Source: Caenorhabditis remanei (lineage: Eukaryota > Nematoda > Chromadorea > Rhabditida > Rhabditidae). Taken from it: DNA of 64,000 nt. Location of the stretch: positions 11,592,587-11,656,586 of the forward strand of contig NC_071333.1 of NCBI RefSeq assembly GCF_010183535.1. Reading direction: 5' to 3'. A program made the translations under genes and the position numbers. The notes under the pieces were generated by a model that ran no database searches, was not told the origin of the DNA, and saw nothing but the letters and a program-made list of their open reading frames with translations. This document shows, piece after piece, positions 61,017-64,000 of this stretch. Each line of letters opens with the position of its first letter. The stretch's first letter is position 1.

Positions 61017-62504
61017 AGCTGGCATTATTAGCCCTGAATATAGACAAGTGTCTAGAAATAAAACGTTGTGTTTTGTGGGAATGAGCGCGTATTTCATCCG
61101 AGTTGCCTATGGAGATGCCCACATAAGCATATGAGCAAGAAACGAATGCTTTCTCGTCTCATCGGAAAAGGGGCGGAGTGAATAAAGTGAAACCGAGGAA
61201 GATATTAATTTTTCGATGGCGACGAGCAGGAATACAAAAATACAGATCAAGCCGACAAGGACATTCTGGGGATTAATGGAAAGCGTATCTCACAAAACTG
61301 AACGTGAAGCATCAAATAGTTCTGTTTCTATTTTGGTTCCATACAGCACAGTTTATTTCGTTGAAACATGCTGTAGAATATGGCAATTTCGCAAATGTGA
61401 TTAAAACCCAATACATGTTCGAATATTTAAAAAGTTCGATGAGAATGGTGCGTGGGATGTGAGGAAAAAACGTAGTCATTGAACTACGTCACGTCACAGC
61501 TTCTGCGTTTGCATAATGTAATGTGAGTAGTGCTACTAACGAGCAATTTTTCATATTACTTCTAACAAATTCTGCGTAGGAGGAAGCTTTCAAAATTCAG
61601 AAATGACGAAAAGACTTGCATCTTCTTTCAAGGGGGTTTTGAAAAGAAAAGTGAGAAAGGAGGAATAAGTGAGTGTTTTATTTTTCTTTTCGTGGCACAT
61701 GAAATTTTATGAGAAATACAATGAATCATGAGAATAATAGCAGAAGAAAATAACTCAATCGTTACACAATATTCTATCAAATCTTTATCAGTTAAGATAC
61801 TATTCATAACAATGGCTGATACCATTCAAAACATGACTCACAAATTGCTTAGTGCTTTGAGAAAGATGGGATGTCAAACAAAATAAGTAGAGAGGAAGAA
61901 AACATAATCGTGAGGAAGAAAATAGAACAAACGACAAGGGAACCTAGAGAGAGGATACGATGCAGATTAACAACCGGATTTTTTATGGCGCGCAGGAAGA
62001 AAACGATGTGAAATTTTTTGAATTGATTTCTCATCTTTGATTTGACTTCTTCCTCATCAGACTATTGATATATAAATTACAAATATATTCAATAGTTCTT
62101 TCAAAAGTTTTCCTGTTGGTTTTCGGTTAGACACAAAAAAGGTGAGTATGAAAAACCGATGTATGAACGTGGTTTTTTTTTGCATTTATAGTTTTGTTTT
62201 GTTTTCGAAAAGAGGCATACTTTCTTTGTTTCTTTTTGTTTCCGATTGTTTATCATACTAAAATATACAATGAAAAGCAAGGTTGCACCCGCTCCCTTCA
62301 TAACAAACACAAGATGGCCTAGAATTTCTGCGTCCCTTTCCGCTTTTTACGGACACTCAACGCCCTGACTCACTAGGGATATGTGTTTACACAATTGATT
62401 TCGACCTGACCGCTATTTAGAAATAGAGTTCAGTTTCAAACATCAAATGTTTATATTTTCAATCAAACTGTTACACAATTTACTCCACGTGCTTTCATTT
62501 CAGG
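61017..62504. other. Noncoding interval right of the hairpin array
   Basis: Contains the octamer at 61171 and a short ACGTCACGTCAC repeat near 61487. Otherwise AT-rich with no convincing ORF. The right end is the 5' flank of the MFSD12-like gene. Confidence 0.5.
61171..61178 (-). promoter_or_regulatory. CTCCGCCC octamer beside copy 9
   Basis: GGGCGGAG on plus (CTCCGCCC on minus), 155 bp right of copy 9, same orientation as beside copy 3. Confidence 0.5.
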
Positions 62505-64000
62505 ATGAATGAAGAAGAACCGGAAGGAGACGTTATTCAAGTACGTCCATGTGAGGAAGTAAGTTTATTTTAAATGGTAAAATATCAAACGCATATTTCA
62601 CAACATTTTTCAGTTGGTAGTTCCCAGAAGAAATGTTCGCCCAGATCATGACATTAGTTTCTATAGGAAAATTGCATATGGTTCGTTTTGCAACTAATTA
62701 TTTTTTAGAATAATTTCAAATTTTCAGGAGTTGGACATTTTTACAATGATTTGTGTGCAAGTATGTGGTTTACATACCTGATGATATATATGGAGAAAGT
62801 TTTGAAATTACAAAGTAGTCGAGCCGGAATGTTAATGCTTATTGGACAGGTAAACAATCTATTTTTTTCGAGAAAAAACCAAAATTGTAATTATCTTTAG
62901 GTGACTGATGCAATTTCCACTCCACTTGTAGGAATATTCAGTGATTCAAGTATACTACCCTCGTGGTTTGATAAAATTGGAAGGAGGATATCATGGCATC
63001 TAATCGGTACCATATTGGTATCAATATCGTTTCCCATGATTTTCAATAGATGCTTCCTATGTAAAAGTGATACGTCAGAATGGTACGAAGTACTGTGGTT
63101 TGTACCATTTATTATGGTTTTTCAGTTTGGATGGGCCTCTGTACAAGTAAGTTACCGTACTAGACATGAAAAACGGAAAAAAATTTTTTTTCTAGATTTC
63201 TCATCTGGCCCTTATTCCTGAATTATCTTCTGTACCCTCCAGCAGAGCCACTATGAATTCATTGAGGTAGTAAATTTTCCTTTTATGTATTTCTATTTAA
63301 GTTTACAGGTATGCATTCACTGTGATAGCAAATCTCTCGGTATTTTTTGCACTCGCCTGGTTATTATCAGAATCTACAGGTCACTCAACTATTGGACCGT
63401 GGGATTTGAGTCATTTTAGGGTAAGCTAGAATTTTTGAACTTTTGAAAATAATCTTAATTGACTTAAGATCGCAGGATGGTTGGTAGTGATTCTTGGTAT
63501 CACCGTGTCATTTGTGTTTTACGCTTTCACCAGAGAACCAACAAACCAGCGAAGGATAAGGTTAGCTTATTGCCAATAGAATACTTATTATTAATCAAAA
63601 ATTTGATTACAGTAGACTCAATTCATTTTCCTCGGATGCAAGTGAGCTTGCCCGTATGCATTGGACAAGTTGGTTTGGCCACATTCAATTCTATCAGGTA
63701 AACCAATTTTCAATTAAAGTTGTAATTTGATATCTAATGATTTTCAGATTGCTCTGCTCTATATGCTATCTCGTTTGTATATAAACATATCACAAGTCTA
63801 TTTCCCATTTTATATCACTATGACACAGAATTACGAAAAAGTGAGTGTGAAATAAAGGGGGACCAACGAAAAATCTATTTTTATAGACCTACGTTGCAAT
63901 CCTACCAATGGTATCATATTTATCTTCATTCTCTGTTTCAATGATCAACAGTACACCTTTAGTTAGCAAACTATCCAAAAAGGTAATACTATAATCTAAA
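62505..64000 (+). CDS. MFSD12-like major facilitator transporter, 5' part
   Basis: Exons: 62505-62558, 62614-62680, 62728-62849, 62901-63146, 63196-63266, 63309-63420, 63469-63560, 63613-63697, 63748-63840 and 63887-63981; the gene continues past the window. The ATG is one base behind a TTTCAG acceptor, consistent with trans-splicing. An acidic N-terminus leads to [20 protein letters not shown], then [16 protein letters not shown], the modified motif A of the MFSD12/GPH-like group, then [24 protein letters not shown]. Human MFSD12 is a lysosomal/melanosomal protein needed for cysteine import. The acceptor at 63469 (TTAAG) is weak but the phase requires it. The next donor (GTAATA) is present at 63982. 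No broken residues were seen. Confidence 0.82.

Overview
The window is nuclear DNA of a Caenorhabditis-type nematode. Introns are short (about 45-100 nt) with GTAAG/GTGAG donors and TTTTCAG acceptors, start codons often sit just behind a TTTCAG-type acceptor as expected for trans-splicing, intergenic DNA is AT-rich, and several genes match families known in C. elegans. Two of the likely orthologues, ceh-1 and hosl-1, are X-linked in C. elegans as far as I recall, so this is probably X-chromosomal. I did not pin down the species.

Layout. Positions 1-1762 (-) hold the 5' part of a Polycomb RING1-type ubiquitin ligase gene (spat-3-like). About 4 kb of noncoding DNA follows, containing a foldback repeat. 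Positions 5887-15159 (-) are a giant glutamine-rich nuclear-type protein gene (about 2,425 aa), and 16333-18532 (-) is a basic/serine-rich gene in the same orientation. A 6.9 kb noncoding stretch leads to a claudin-like four-span protein (25415-27290, +), an SLC46-like transporter (28117-30713, +) and hormone-sensitive lipase (32387-36769, +). Then come an equilibrative nucleoside transporter (37660-39252, -), a second foldback element, the NK1-class homeobox gene ceh-1 (42214-42916, -) and a nuclear hormone receptor with a Q-rich insert (45226-48163, -). Next to these are decayed ORFs of unknown origin (51329-53150). The window ends in an MFSD12-like transporter (62505 to the edge, +).

The most striking content is at 54508-61016: nine diverged hairpins of about 90 nt, all in one orientation. 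Each has a conserved basal stem, a variable but still base-paired middle and a conserved apical stem. Five of them have CTCCGCCC-type octamers 110-185 bp to the right, the kind of motif reported upstream of nematode microRNAs. This looks like a fast-diversifying, locally duplicated microRNA family transcribed from the minus strand, probably with separate promoters.

The protein genes are not an operon or a pathway. They mix chromatin regulators, transcription factors and transporters, as expected of ordinary nematode synteny. Exon boundaries were read by eye from splice signals and reading phase. Models whose spliced length divides by three (RING gene exons 1-3, claudin-like, SLC46, lipase, ENT, ceh-1, the Q-rich gene without its cassette exon) are the most secure.
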